The notes: a model not told the origin generated them from the sequence alone. Positions 11,284 through 20,109 are shown, counted from the first letter of the stretch. The stretch: DNA of 64,000 nucleotides from Streptomyces sp. Sge12 (GCF_002080455.1 NZ_CP020555.1:5678501-5742500), one strand, 5' to 3'. Numbers and translations: made by a program.

Positions 11284-12144
11284 ATGGGAATGACGGTCCT
11301 CTACATCGCGTTCGGTTTCGTCGCGCTGTGGCTGCTTGCCGAGGTCCTGATGCAGTACAAGGCCCGGCTCCGCTGGCGCCTGCTCGCCTTCGCCGGCTTC
11401 CTCGGCGTCGTCGCCGGCGTGATCCTGCCGTCGGTGCTGGTCATCGGGGCCGGAGCGGCGGCGTTCGCCGTCGGCCAGACCCTGGTGACCCTGTCCTTCC
11501 GCAAGGGCTTCGTCGCCGGCTGGGCACTGCGCCGCGGCGGTGAGCCCGTACGGCAGCAGACGCGCCGCCGCCGGTCCGCGGGCACCAAGCAGGAGCCCGC
11601 GCTCCAGGTGACCGCGCTGGAGTACGAGGACGCGAACGGGCCGGCGGCCGAGCCGTCGTTCCGGGACGCCGCCGAAGAGGTCTACAGCCCGGAGCCTGTG
11701 CCCGAGGACACCGGTTCGTACGGGATACAGAGTTTCGCGCCGGCCCCCGAGGTGGACCGGACGGCGGCCTTCGCCTCGCCGTTCACCACGGCCGAGCAGG
11801 ACGCCCACCAGTACGCGGCCTACTACGACCAGCAGAACCAGGGCGGCTACGACTACTCGGGCGGCTACCCGACGGGTGACCAGCAGCAGGTCTACGCCGC
11901 CTACTCGGACCCGTACATCGGCACCGGCGGCGGCGTCGCCCCGCCCCAGCCGTACGACTACACCCCGTACGCCGACTACGGGCAGCAGCAGTACTCCACG
12001 GACACCCCGCCCGGCGGGGTGTGGGTCCCGCAGCAGCGTTCCACGGACGGGGCCGGCCAGCAGTACCCGATGGACGGGCAGGGCGAGCCGCCGCAGCAGT
12101 ACCCGTACCCCCAGCAGGGCGAGTACGAGCAATACCGCTACTGA
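11284..12144 (+). CDS. Membrane protein with long Tyr/Gln-rich tail, unknown
   Basis: The 286-aa product has two or three hydrophobic segments in the first 75 residues and an Arg-rich stretch (RRGGEPVRQQTRRRRS). A disordered tail from about residue 110 is rich in Tyr, Gln, Gly and Pro (YYDQQNQGGYDYSGGYP and similar). I chose the ATG at 11284 because AGAGGGG lies 6 nt ahead; an ATG at 11290 is also possible. It is close behind metF and may be co-transcribed. I do not recognise the family. Tails of this kind occur in actinobacterial envelope proteins and can be phosphorylated, but nothing here proves that. Confidence 0.7.
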   Translation: MGMTVLYIAFGFVALWLLAEVLMQYKARLRWRLLAFAGFLGVVAGVILPSVLVIGAGAAAFAVGQTLVTLSFRKGFVAGWALRRGGEPVRQQTRRRRSAGTKQEPALQVTALEYEDANGPAAEPSFRDAAEEVYSPEPVPEDTGSYGIQSFAPAPEVDRTAAFASPFTTAEQDAHQYAAYYDQQNQGGYDYSGGYPTGDQQQVYAAYSDPYIGTGGGVAPPQPYDYTPYADYGQQQYSTDTPPGGVWVPQQRSTDGAGQQYPMDGQGEPPQQYPYPQQGEYEQYRY

Positions 12145-12160
12145 GCACCACCGGCCACGG

Positions 12161-13579
12161 TCACCGGGAGCCGCGGAACTCCGCGCCCTCCACGATCAGG
12201 CCGGCCACCAGGGCCCCGGTCATCCCGGCGTGCGGCAGCCCGCCGCCGGGGTGGGCCCAGCCACCCGCCAGGTAGAGCCCGGGGACGGCCGTGGTGTTGG
12301 CCGGCTGGAGCATCCGGCCCCCGGCCCCCGCGAGGGCGGGCGGGGGCACCGCGCCGCCCACCGCACCCGTCGCCGCCTCGATATCGGCCGCGGTGCGCAC
12401 CTCGTGCCACAACAACCGCTCCCGCAGGCCCTGTACGGCGTTCTCCGCGAGGTTCAGCAGCTCCGCGGGCTCCGAGGTCCCCGGCCCGGTCACGGCGCTC
12501 ACGGTGACCGCCTCGTGCTCCTCGTCGGGCCGCGTCGCCGGATCGTCCGGGCGCAGCACCGTCACCCGGGCCCCGGGGGCGTGGACGACCGTCCGGTGCA
12601 CGGCCGTGACGGGGCGGGCGCCGCGCAGCGCGAGCAGCAGCGTGAGCCGCCCGGGTACGCCGTCCCCGCGGGCCGGCACCGCCTCGGGCGGCCACGGCAG
12701 CGAACCGGCCGGCAGCTGCCGGGGGTCGATCCCGCACACGACGGCGTCGGCGGCCGCCTCGCTGCCGTCGGCCAGCAGCAGTCCGGCCGCCCGGCCGTCC
12801 CGGACCAGGACCTCCCGGACCTCCGCCCCGAAGACGAAGGCGACCTTGCGCTCCAGGCAGCGCTCGTACACGGCGGTGGCCAGGGCCCGCATCCCGCCGC
12901 GCACGTACCAGCTGCCGAAGGTCTGCTCCATGTACGGGAGCACGGCCGCCGAGGCCGGCGCGGTGGCGGGGTCGATCCCGTACTCGCCCACCAGCCCGGT
13001 CAGCACGTGCGCGAGGGCGCCGCCCAGCTCCCGGTCGGCCATTTCGGCGAGCGTCGGCGGGCGGCGGCGCAGCAGCCCGCTCCTGCGCAGGGCGGGGTAC
13101 GGGTCGCCGCCCAGGCTCTGCCGGGCGCCGGGCGGCAGCGGCTCCTCCAGCAGCGGGCGCCGGGTGGCGTCCCAGGTGTCGCGGGCGCGGCCCAGGACGG
13201 CGTTCCAGCGCTCGCCCGCGCCCGCGCCGAAGGCGGACTCCAGGGCGGTGGCGACACCGCCGTGGGAGGCGCCGGGGAGGGTGACGTCGATGCCGTGGTG
13301 GGGCAGGACGTGCCGGACGGCCGGATTCACCTGGACCATGTCGACGCACGTTTCGAGGGGCCGGTTGCCGGTCTTCACGAAGAGGTCGCGGTAGACGGCG
13401 GGCAGGTGCAGCAGCCCGGGCCCGGTGTCGAAGGCGAAGCCTTCGCGCTCGTAGCGGCCCACGGCCCCGCCGTAGGTCGTCCCGCGCTCGTACACCGTCA
13501 CCCGGTGCCCCGCCACGGCCAGCCGGGCCGCCGTCGCCATCGCGCCCATGCCGGCGCCGATCACCGCAATTCGTGCCAT
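12161..13579 (-). CDS. Phytoene desaturase-like FAD oxidoreductase (CrtI/CrtN family)
   Basis: The 472-aa protein opens with an FAD dinucleotide motif (IAVIGAGMGAMATAARL) and GG-x-VGRYEREGFAFDTGPGLLHLP, as in CrtI-type desaturases. It ends with the family C-terminal FAD motif (LYLAGGWAHPGGGLPHAGMTG). No other carotenoid genes are nearby, so the substrate is unknown; relatives include isorenieratene and methoxyneurosporene enzymes and retinol saturases. It converges with the Tyr/Gln-rich gene with a 16-nt gap. Confidence 0.82.
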   Translation of the reverse strand: MARIAVIGAGMGAMATAARLAVAGHRVTVYERGTTYGGAVGRYEREGFAFDTGPGLLHLPAVYRDLFVKTGNRPLETCVDMVQVNPAVRHVLPHHGIDVTLPGASHGGVATALESAFGAGAGERWNAVLGRARDTWDATRRPLLEEPLPPGARQSLGGDPYPALRRSGLLRRRPPTLAEMADRELGGALAHVLTGLVGEYGIDPATAPASAAVLPYMEQTFGSWYVRGGMRALATAVYERCLERKVAFVFGAEVREVLVRDGRAAGLLLADGSEAAADAVVCGIDPRQLPAGSLPWPPEAVPARGDGVPGRLTLLLALRGARPVTAVHRTVVHAPGARVTVLRPDDPATRPDEEHEAVTVSAVTGPGTSEPAELLNLAENAVQGLRERLLWHEVRTAADIEAATGAVGGAVPPPALAGAGGRMLQPANTTAVPGLYLAGGWAHPGGGLPHAGMTGALVAGLIVEGAEFRGSR

Positions 13580-13627
13580 GCGGCCGAGCCTATCGACCCA
13601 GGTGGCGGCCCGGGTGGCGGCCCTGCG

Positions 13628-14254
13628 TCAGTGGGGCGGGGCCCCGGTGGTCTCGCGGGCCTCGGCGGCCAGGCGCTTCTCCTCGCGGCGCTGGGCACGG
13701 CGTCGCAGGTAGCGGCGGATCCGGCTCCACAGGAAGAACAGTATGGCCAGTCCGGCGGCCAGCAGGACGGCCGCGATGACCGCGGCGGCCTGGGGGTTGA
13801 ACATCGCGAAGGTGACGAGGCCCGCCACGCCGAGGTCCTCGGCGATGCTCATCCCCACGTTGGTGAACGGCTCGGGTGACGTATTGATCGCCATCCGGGT
13901 GCCGGCCTTGACGAAATGGCTGGCCAGGGCCGTGGAGCCGCCGACCGCGGCGGCGGTGATGTCGGACAGCGAACCGGTCTGGCCGGCCAGCAGCGCACCG
14001 ATCACGGCGCCGGCCACCGGGCGGATCACCGTGTGGACGGTGTCCCATATCGAGTCCATGTACGGGACCTTGTCGGCGATCGCCTCGCACAGGAACAGCA
14101 CGGCGGCGACGGCCAGCACGTCCGTGCGCTGCAGCGACGCGGGAACATCGTCGGTCAGGCCGGTGCGGCCGAAGATGCCGAGCAGGAGGACCACGGCGTA
14201 AGCGTTGATCCCACTGGCCCAGCCGCTGGTGAAGACCAGGGGGAGCACACTCAT
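13628..14254 (-). CDS. DUF4126 membrane protein
   Basis: The 208-aa protein begins MSVLPLVFTSGWASGINAYA, the usual opening of DUF4126, and has five or so hydrophobic segments. A highly basic, coiled C-terminal tail (RRYLRRRAQRREEKRLAAEARE) follows. SGxNxY and the DKxPYMDSIWD motif near residue 60 are family features. The function is unknown. It lies between the CrtI-like gene and a terminator that closes the DUF3040 gene. Confidence 0.8.
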   Translation of the reverse strand: MSVLPLVFTSGWASGINAYAVVLLLGIFGRTGLTDDVPASLQRTDVLAVAAVLFLCEAIADKVPYMDSIWDTVHTVIRPVAGAVIGALLAGQTGSLSDITAAAVGGSTALASHFVKAGTRMAINTSPEPFTNVGMSIAEDLGVAGLVTFAMFNPQAAAVIAAVLLAAGLAILFFLWSRIRRYLRRRAQRREEKRLAAEARETTGAPPH

Positions 14255-14281
14255 CGGATCATCATGCCGTACGCGAACGCG

Positions 14282-14321
14282 GAAAAGTGAGGGGACGGCC
14301 GCGCGGCGGCCATCCCCTCAC
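14282..14321 (-). terminator. Intrinsic terminator after the DUF3040 gene
   Basis: A 16-position stem with one mismatch (14287-14302 with 14306-14321) has a 3-nt loop. On the minus strand it is followed by TTTTCC, a real T run. It lies 15 nt past the DUF3040 stop. Confidence 0.8.
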
Positions 14322-14336
14322 CCACGTTGTCCGGGT

Positions 14337-14738
14337 CTAGTGCCCCTGCTCGTCACGGCGGCGCTGCCACCGTTCCTCGATGCGGGTCATCATCGACCGA
14401 CGCTGCCGGCCGCGGCCGTGGGCCGAACCACCGGTACTACCGGAGACGGGCTGCTCGCCAGGCTTGGGTGCCTTGCGCCAACCGGTGACCACCAGGACCG
14501 TACAGCCCAGCATGACGAGGAACCCCACCACGCTGATCCAGAGCACGTTCGGAATGATCACACCGGTCATGAGGAGCGCGATACCCACCACAATGCCTGC
14601 GACTGCCTGGTAGACCCGTCGCCGGGTGTACGTACGCAGTCCGCTTCCCTCAAGCGCTGTCGCGAACTTGGGATCTTCGGCGTACAGCGCTCGCTCCATC
14701 TGCTCGAGCATTCGCTGCTCGTGCTCCGAGAGCGGCAC
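14337..14738 (-). CDS. DUF3040 membrane protein
   Basis: The 133-aa protein reads MPLSEHEQRMLEQMERALYA at its start, the typical DUF3040 opening. Two hydrophobic segments follow (about 46-90) and then a basic tail. I chose the GTG at 14738 because GAGGAGG (14745-14751) sits 6 nt ahead. An upstream in-frame ATG at 14753 overlaps that ribosome-binding site and is rejected. DUF3040 is a small actinobacterial membrane family of unknown role found in spore-forming and mycelial genera. Confidence 0.85.
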   Translation of the reverse strand: MPLSEHEQRMLEQMERALYAEDPKFATALEGSGLRTYTRRRVYQAVAGIVVGIALLMTGVIIPNVLWISVVGFLVMLGCTVLVVTGWRKAPKPGEQPVSGSTGGSAHGRGRQRRSMMTRIEERWQRRRDEQGH

Positions 14739-14997
14739 GGGAGTCCTCCTCATCCGTCGGTCGCGGGGGTGGCGACCAGGGGTCCCCTTCAGGATAGGCG
14801 GGGAATCGCCCCCGTGACACCCGCCCTCTACGCCACGTTCCAAAAAGACACGGCCCAGAAATGATGCAGCCGGTGAAAGCGCTGCATGAAAACCGTACCG
14901 CCGCGGGGGCGGTCACTGAGGCCGTTATTCCCCAATGGTCCGTCCACCATGCCGGTCACTGCACCTGATCATACGGGGCCGACCGGCGGATCGGCGG

Positions 14998-15023
14998 GTG
15001 TGCGGCCGACTCCGGCCGCACAC
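14998..15023 (-). terminator. Hairpin terminator after the methyltransferase gene
   Basis: An 11-bp stem (14998-15008 with 15013-15023) and 4-nt loop lie 10 nt past the methyltransferase stop. The rest of 14739-15032 holds the DUF3040 promoter region; I see no gene there. Confidence 0.65.
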
Positions 15024-15032
15024 GATCGCGGT

Positions 15033-15791
15033 TCAGGCCCGCTTCTCGCCCAGGACGTGCAGCTGGGTGGCGACCGCGTGGAAGGCGGGCAGCTCGGCGG
15101 CCGCCTCCTCCAGACGCAGCAGCGCCTCCACCGCGCCGGGCTCGGTGTCCACCAGGACCCCGGGAACGAGGTCGGCGAAGATCCGCACGCCGTGCACCGC
15201 GCCGACCGCGAGGCCGGCATCGCCGACCAGCGCGGAGAGCTGCTCGGCGGTGAACCTGCGCGGTACCGGGTCGCCGGAGCCCCAGCGGCCGGCCGGGTCG
15301 GTGAGGGCGGTACGGGCCTCCGTGAAGTGTCCGGCCAGCGCGCGGGCGAGCACGGCCCCGCCGAGTCCGGCGGCCAGCAGGCTGAGCGTGCCGCCGGCGC
15401 GCAGCGCGGCCACCGCGTTGGCCACGCCCCCGGCCGCGTCGTCGACGTACTCCAGCACGCCGTGGCACAGCACCACGTCGTAGGCGTCGCGCTCGACGAC
15501 GTCCAACAGGCCCTGGGCGTCACCCTGGACGCCGCGCACCAGGTCGGCGACTCCGGCCTCGGCCACCCGGCGCTCCAGTCCGAACAGCGCGTTCGGGCTG
15601 GGGTCGACCACGGTGACCCGGTGGCCCAGACGGGCCACCGGCACGGCGAACTTACCGGTGCCGCCACCGGTGTCGAGCACGTCGAGCACGTCCCGCCCGG
15701 TCGCCTTCACCCGGCGGTCGAGGGCCTCCTTGAGGACCTCCCACACCACGGCGGTGCGGAGGGAGGCACGGGGGCGGGAAGTGTCCGACAC
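15033..15791 (-). CDS. SAM-dependent class I methyltransferase
   Basis: The 252-aa protein has motif I as VLDTGGGTGKFAVPVA (about residues 36-51) and motif II as VTVVDPSPNAL. The acidic GDAQGL and the YDVVLCHGVLEYVDD block are typical of UbiE/SmtA-like enzymes. The substrate cannot be told. The GTG at 15791 has GAGGAG about 10 nt ahead. The HEPN gene lies 70 nt upstream in the same direction. Confidence 0.85.
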   Translation of the reverse strand: MSDTSRPRASLRTAVVWEVLKEALDRRVKATGRDVLDVLDTGGGTGKFAVPVARLGHRVTVVDPSPNALFGLERRVAEAGVADLVRGVQGDAQGLLDVVERDAYDVVLCHGVLEYVDDAAGGVANAVAALRAGGTLSLLAAGLGGAVLARALAGHFTEARTALTDPAGRWGSGDPVPRRFTAEQLSALVGDAGLAVGAVHGVRIFADLVPGVLVDTEPGAVEALLRLEEAAAELPAFHAVATQLHVLGEKRA

Positions 15792-15863
15792 GGCTGATGG
15801 CTCCTCGGCGCGGTAAGGGTGAGCGGTCGCTGCCCACCCTATTGCCTACCGCGACCGGGCAGC

Positions 15864-16358
15864 TCATCCCGCGTCCGGATGCTCCGGGCGTGGTTGCGGC
15901 AAGGTTTGCGACAGGGGCTGGGGCGCCGCCCGGACGGTGAGCATCCGCTCCACCAGGCGCAGGAACATGGAGGCCGCCCGGACCAGATCGTCCGCGTCCC
16001 GGCTGCTCGCCGCGTCCGCTATCCCCGCCTCGGCCCTGGCCCGGCGGGCGGCGCCGGAAGCGAAGAGCGCGCTCCACTCGGTCAGCTCCGGCGCTATCTC
16101 CGGCAGCACCTCCCACGCGCTGCGGATCCGGGGCCGCCGCCGCGGGTTCACCGGCTCGGGCCGGCCGCGCGCGGCGAGTACGGCGGCGGCGGTGCGCAGC
16201 GCGGCGAGGTGGGCGGTGGCGTAGCGCTCGTTGGGGCGGGTCAGCCGGGCGGCCTCGGCCAGGCCGCTGTGGGCCTTGGCGAGCAGGTCGAGGGCGGCCG
16301 GAGGGGCCGTCGACTTCCGCAGGACGGGGTGGACAGGGGACGGGGACGGTGTGGCCAT
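15864..16358 (-). CDS. SAV_6107-type HEPN domain protein
   Basis: The 164-aa helical protein resembles the actinobacterial SAV_6107 HEPN group. It carries an RX4H motif (RYATAH, about residues 44-49), the catalytic signature of HEPN ribonucleases. I chose the ATG at 16358 because AGGAGG lies 6 nt ahead; the longer frame to 16397 has no support. HEPN toxins usually pair with an MNT nucleotidyltransferase, and none is adjacent. The function here is open, and the protein could be a stress RNase or a non-toxic relative. The promoter region is shared divergently with the ABC/YhgE operon. Confidence 0.75.
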   Translation of the reverse strand: MATPSPSPVHPVLRKSTAPPAALDLLAKAHSGLAEAARLTRPNERYATAHLAALRTAAAVLAARGRPEPVNPRRRPRIRSAWEVLPEIAPELTEWSALFASGAARRARAEAGIADAASSRDADDLVRAASMFLRLVERMLTVRAAPQPLSQTLPQPRPEHPDAG

Positions 16359-16489
16359 GACGAACCTCCTGTCGATGCGTTGCCCCCATCGTGACAAGCC
16401 CCACTGACAATCCGGTTGACCTGCACTTTTACGGGCAGATGGCGAGTAACTCCCCCCTACCGCGCACCCGGTGCCGCGAAGGATGCTAG

Positions 16490-16517
16490 TTTTTGAACTG
16501 ACCGGTCAGTTCAAAAA
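16490..16517 (+). promoter_or_regulatory. 28-bp perfect palindromic operator (TetR-type)
   Basis: The half-site TTTTTGAACTGACC (16490-16503) is followed directly by its exact reverse complement (16504-16517). The site is AT-rich at its ends and lies 13 nt before the GTG of the ABC-type gene, with the ribosome-binding site between. The obvious candidate binder is the TetR regulator encoded at the end of the operon, which would make this an autoregulated unit. Confidence 0.85.
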
Positions 16518-16530
16518 GAAGGGGGACGGC

Positions 16531-17379
16531 GTGGACAGCCCGCACGGCGCGGCCGTCAAAGCCGAGGACTTCGGACTCAAGGGCCCGCGCGGCTGGGCCT
16601 TCCGCGGAGTCGGCATCGACGCGGCGCCCGGCTCGCTCATCGCGGTCGAAGGCCCCTCCGGCAGTGGCCGGACCTGCCTGCTCCTCGCCCTCACCGGGCG
16701 GATGAAGCCCACCGGCGGACACGCCGAGGTCGGCGGCCACCGGCTGCCCAAGAAGATGTCGGCGGTCCGCCGCATCGCCGCCCTCGGCCCGGTCTCCGGG
16801 GTCAACGACCTCGACCAGGCCCTCACCGTCGCGGAACAGCTGCGCGAGGGGGCCCTGCTCCAGCGCCACTACGGCGCTCCGGTCCGCGCCATGCTGCGGC
16901 CCCGCGCCGAGCGCCGCGCCGCCGCCGAGGCGCGGATCGCCGCCGCCCTGGAGGCCGCCGGACTGGACCTCGCCGCGCTGCCCAAGGGCGGGCGGACCTC
17001 CGTACGGGACCTGGAACGCCTGGAGTCCGTACGGCTGTCCGTCGCCATCGCACTGCTCGGCTCCCCGAGCCTGCTGGCCCTCGACGACCTCGACCTCAAG
17101 CTGTCGGACACCGAACGCACCGAGGCCTGGGACCTGCTCCGCTCGGTCGCAGCCCGCGGGATCACCGTCCTCGCGGTGTGCAGCGAGGCGCCGGCCGACG
17201 CGGTCGTCCTGCGGACCTGCCCCAAGGAGGACCCGGACGCGCTCGCCGCGCCCGCCGAGGCCGAGGCCGAGCCCGAGGGCGACGACACGAACGACGCCGA
17301 GATCGACACCACGAACGACGACGCGAACGACGACACGAAGGGGGCGGACGATGCGCTCGCCGAAGCTGGCCGCGCTTGA
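16531..17379 (+). CDS. Degenerate ABC-type ATP-binding protein of a YhgE/Pip operon
   Basis: The 282-aa protein has an ABC ATPase fold but weak catalytic motifs. Walker A reads GPSGSGRT (41-48) with Arg47 where Lys is expected. Walker B reads LLALDDLD with Asp186 in place of the catalytic Glu. There is no LSGGQ-like signature; RDLERLESVRL stands in its place. The tail (about 232-282) is acidic with TND repeats. I chose the GTG at 16531, placing the palindromic operator upstream; the ribosome-binding site is AAGGGGG. It overlaps the YhgE gene by 29 nt, so the two are coupled. Loss of ATP hydrolysis is inferred, not shown. Confidence 0.78.
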   Translation: MDSPHGAAVKAEDFGLKGPRGWAFRGVGIDAAPGSLIAVEGPSGSGRTCLLLALTGRMKPTGGHAEVGGHRLPKKMSAVRRIAALGPVSGVNDLDQALTVAEQLREGALLQRHYGAPVRAMLRPRAERRAAAEARIAAALEAAGLDLAALPKGGRTSVRDLERLESVRLSVAIALLGSPSLLALDDLDLKLSDTERTEAWDLLRSVAARGITVLAVCSEAPADAVVLRTCPKEDPDALAAPAEAEAEPEGDDTNDAEIDTTNDDANDDTKGADDALAEAGRA

Positions 17380-19447
17380 GCTCAAGCGGTTCGGGCGGGG
17401 GAAGCTCCCCCGGGCCGCTCTCGTCGCGCTGCTCCTGCTGCCGCTGCTCTACGGAGCCCTGTACCTGTGGTCCTTCTGGGACCCGTACAAGCGGCTCGAC
17501 CAGGTGCCCGTCGCCATCGTCAACGCCGACCAGGGCACGACGGTCGACGGCAAGCGCCTCGACGCCGGCGCCGAGATCGCCAAGAAGCTGCATGCCAGCA
17601 AGAAGTCCTTCGACTGGCACGACGCGAGCGCCGAGGACGCGGCCAAGGGCCTGGAGGACGGTACGTACTACCTGACCCTGACCATGCCCGCCGACTTCAG
17701 CGCCAAGATCGCCTCCAGCTCCGGCGAGGACCCCACCACCGGGGCCCTCCAGGTGCGTACGAACGACGCCAACAACTACATCGTCGGCTCGATCTCGCGC
17801 TCGGTCTTCGCCGAGGTCCGCTCCGCCGCGTCCGCCAACGCCTCCCGCGGCTTCCTCGACAAGATCTTCGTCAACTTCTCCGACCTGCACGACAAGACCG
17901 CCGAGGCGGCCGACGGCGCCGACAAGCTCAAGGACGGCGCCGGCAAGGCCCAGGAGGGCGCGAAGGAGCTCGCCGACGGCCTCGACACGGCGGGGGAGAA
18001 GACCGGCGAGCTCAACAGCGGTCTGAAGAAGCTCAACACGGCCGCCGGCAAGCTGGAGACCGGCTCCAAGGACGTCGCGGACGGCACCCAGGCCCTCGCC
18101 GACAAGGTCAACGGTGCCGCGGACAAGGCCCGTCCCTTCGTCAAGGACCCCAAGAACCTCGCGGACACCGCCGAGCTGGTCGCCGACAGTGCGAAGGTGG
18201 TCAACAACCACCTCGCCACCTTCGCAGAGAAGGCCCCGGCCGCCGCGGCCGCCGCGAAGAAGGCCGCCACCGGCGCGGACGCCTACTACACCAAGCACTG
18301 CCTCACCCCCGGCGGCGAACCGCACCTCGCCTCCTGCGCCGACCTGAAGAAGGTCCGCGACGACGCCGCCGAGGCGGCCGAGCTCAGCGGCGACGTCAGC
18401 ACCCTGGTCAAGAACGCGGGCGGTGACGTCGGCAAGCTCCGCACCCAGCTCACCGACCTGGAGAAGAAGGCCCGCGAGCTCGTCGTCAAGGCCCCCCAGC
18501 TCGCGGGCGACCTCGACGCGGCCGTCGCCAAGGTCAACGCCCTCAACACCGGCGCCCACAAGGTCTCCACCGGCATGGCCCAGCTGCACACCGGCCTCGG
18601 CACCGCCACCACCGGCTCCGGCGCCCTCAGCGACGGCGTCGGCAAGCTCGGCGACGGCGCCCACCGCCTCGACGGCGGCATGTACAAGCTCGTCGACGGC
18701 ACCGGCGAACTCGCCGGCGGCCTGCACGAGGGAGCCGGCAAGATCCCCGACTACGACCAGCAGCAGCGCGACCGGCGCACCGAGGTCATGGCCGACCCTA
18801 TCCAGCTCGCCAACCAGTCCCTGCACAAGGCGCCCAACTACGGCACCGGCTTCGCCCCGTACTTCATCCCGCTCTCCCTCTGGGTCGGCGCGATGGTCGC
18901 CTACATGCTGATCGCCCCGCTCAACCGGCGGGCCCTGGCCGTCGGCGCCTCGCCCTGGCGGGTCGCCCTCGCCGGCTGGCTGCCCGTGGCGGGCCTCGGC
19001 GCCGCCCAGGTGGGCCTGCTGATGTCCGTACTGCACTGGGCGCCCGGCCTCGGCCTGAAGATGGCCCACCCGGCCCTGACCATCGCCTTCCTGATGCTGG
19101 TCACCGCCTGCTTCGCGGCGATCGTCCAGTGGCTCAACGCCAAGTTCGGTGCGGCCGGACGCATCCTGGTGCTGGCCGTCCTGATGCTCCAGCTGACCTC
19201 GGCGGGCGGCACCTACCCCGTCCAGACCAGCCCGGACTTCTTCAACTGGATCCACCCGTACCTGCCGATGTCGTACATCGTCGAGAGCCTGCGCCGCCTC
19301 ATCACCGGTGGCGACCTCGCCCCGGTCTGGCAGGGCGGCGCGGTCCTGCTGGCCTTCACCGTCGGCGCCCTCGCCCTCACCGCGCTCGCCGCCCGCGGCA
19401 AGCAGGTGTGGACCATGGACCGACTGCACCCCGAACTGAGCCTGTAG
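17351..19447 (+). CDS. YhgE/Pip-family membrane protein
   Basis: The 698-aa protein has one N-terminal membrane segment (about 20-40) and a long external region (about 45-480). Five or six membrane helices follow in the last 210 residues. The external part contains heptad-like repeats such as GADKLKDGAGKAQEGAKELADGL, typical of YhgE/Pip proteins (Bacillus YhgE, lactococcal phage infection protein). The C-terminal part resembles an ABC-2 permease. A role in export or envelope integrity is likely, paired with the degenerate ATPase upstream. The cysteine pair (KHCLTPGGEPHLASCADL) may form an extracellular disulfide. Confidence 0.85.
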   Translation: MRSPKLAALELKRFGRGKLPRAALVALLLLPLLYGALYLWSFWDPYKRLDQVPVAIVNADQGTTVDGKRLDAGAEIAKKLHASKKSFDWHDASAEDAAKGLEDGTYYLTLTMPADFSAKIASSSGEDPTTGALQVRTNDANNYIVGSISRSVFAEVRSAASANASRGFLDKIFVNFSDLHDKTAEAADGADKLKDGAGKAQEGAKELADGLDTAGEKTGELNSGLKKLNTAAGKLETGSKDVADGTQALADKVNGAADKARPFVKDPKNLADTAELVADSAKVVNNHLATFAEKAPAAAAAAKKAATGADAYYTKHCLTPGGEPHLASCADLKKVRDDAAEAAELSGDVSTLVKNAGGDVGKLRTQLTDLEKKARELVVKAPQLAGDLDAAVAKVNALNTGAHKVSTGMAQLHTGLGTATTGSGALSDGVGKLGDGAHRLDGGMYKLVDGTGELAGGLHEGAGKIPDYDQQQRDRRTEVMADPIQLANQSLHKAPNYGTGFAPYFIPLSLWVGAMVAYMLIAPLNRRALAVGASPWRVALAGWLPVAGLGAAQVGLLMSVLHWAPGLGLKMAHPALTIAFLMLVTACFAAIVQWLNAKFGAAGRILVLAVLMLQLTSAGGTYPVQTSPDFFNWIHPYLPMSYIVESLRRLITGGDLAPVWQGGAVLLAFTVGALALTALAARGKQVWTMDRLHPELSL

Positions 19448-19461
19448 GGACGTGTTGACCT

Positions 19462-20109
19462 GTGACAATCAGCGCCATGGAAAGCAGCAGCACCGGTACG
19501 GGTACCGGCGGGGGCCGTCGCGCGGCCACCCGGCAGAAGCTCTACGAAGCAGCCGTGACCCTCATCGCCGAGCAGGGCTTCTCCGCGACCACGGTCGATG
19601 AGATCGCCGAGCGGGCGGGCGTCGCGAAGGGCACCGTCTACTACAACTTCGCGAGCAAGAACGAGCTCTTCGAGGAACTGCTGCGGCACGGCGTCGGCCT
19701 GCTGACCGTCTCGCTGCGGACCGCGGCCGAGGAGACGGAGGCCCGCGGCGGCAGCCGGGTCGAGGCGCTCGACGCGATGATCCGCGCGGGACTCGTCTTC
19801 ATCGACCGGTACCCGGCCTTCACCCAGCTCTACGTCGCCGAGCTGTGGCGCACCAACCGCGCGTGGCAGTCCACGCTGATGGTGGTCCGGCAGGAGGCCG
19901 TGGCCGTCGTCGAGACGGTGCTCCGCGAGGGCGTCGAGCGCGGTGAGCTGAGCGCCGAGATCGACGTACCGCTGACGGCGGCCGCGATGGTCGGGATGGT
20001 GCTGGTCGCCGCCCTGGACTGGCAGTCCTTCCAGAGCGAGCGGTCCCTGGACGACGTGCACTCGGCGCTGTCGCTGCTGCTGCGGGGCCGGGTCAGCGGC
20101 AACCGCTGA
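19462..20109 (+). CDS. TetR-family transcriptional regulator
   Basis: The 215-aa protein has a TetR helix-turn-helix at about residues 26-72 (TTVDEIAERAGVAKGTVYYNFASKNELF) and a C-terminal ligand domain. It lies 14 nt after the YhgE gene in the same direction. The GTG at 19462 is taken; an ATG at 19477 is an alternative. It probably binds the 28-bp palindrome at the head of the operon and responds to an unknown ligand. Confidence 0.88.
   Translation: MTISAMESSSTGTGTGGGRRAATRQKLYEAAVTLIAEQGFSATTVDEIAERAGVAKGTVYYNFASKNELFEELLRHGVGLLTVSLRTAAEETEARGGSRVEALDAMIRAGLVFIDRYPAFTQLYVAELWRTNRAWQSTLMVVRQEAVAVVETVLREGVERGELSAEIDVPLTAAAMVGMVLVAALDWQSFQSERSLDDVHSALSLLLRGRVSGNR

Noticed and set aside
17162-19468. 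768-aa open frame antisense to the YhgE gene
   Set aside because: Val/Gly/Leu-rich repeats mirror the third-position GC bias of the real gene. No start signal or family features.
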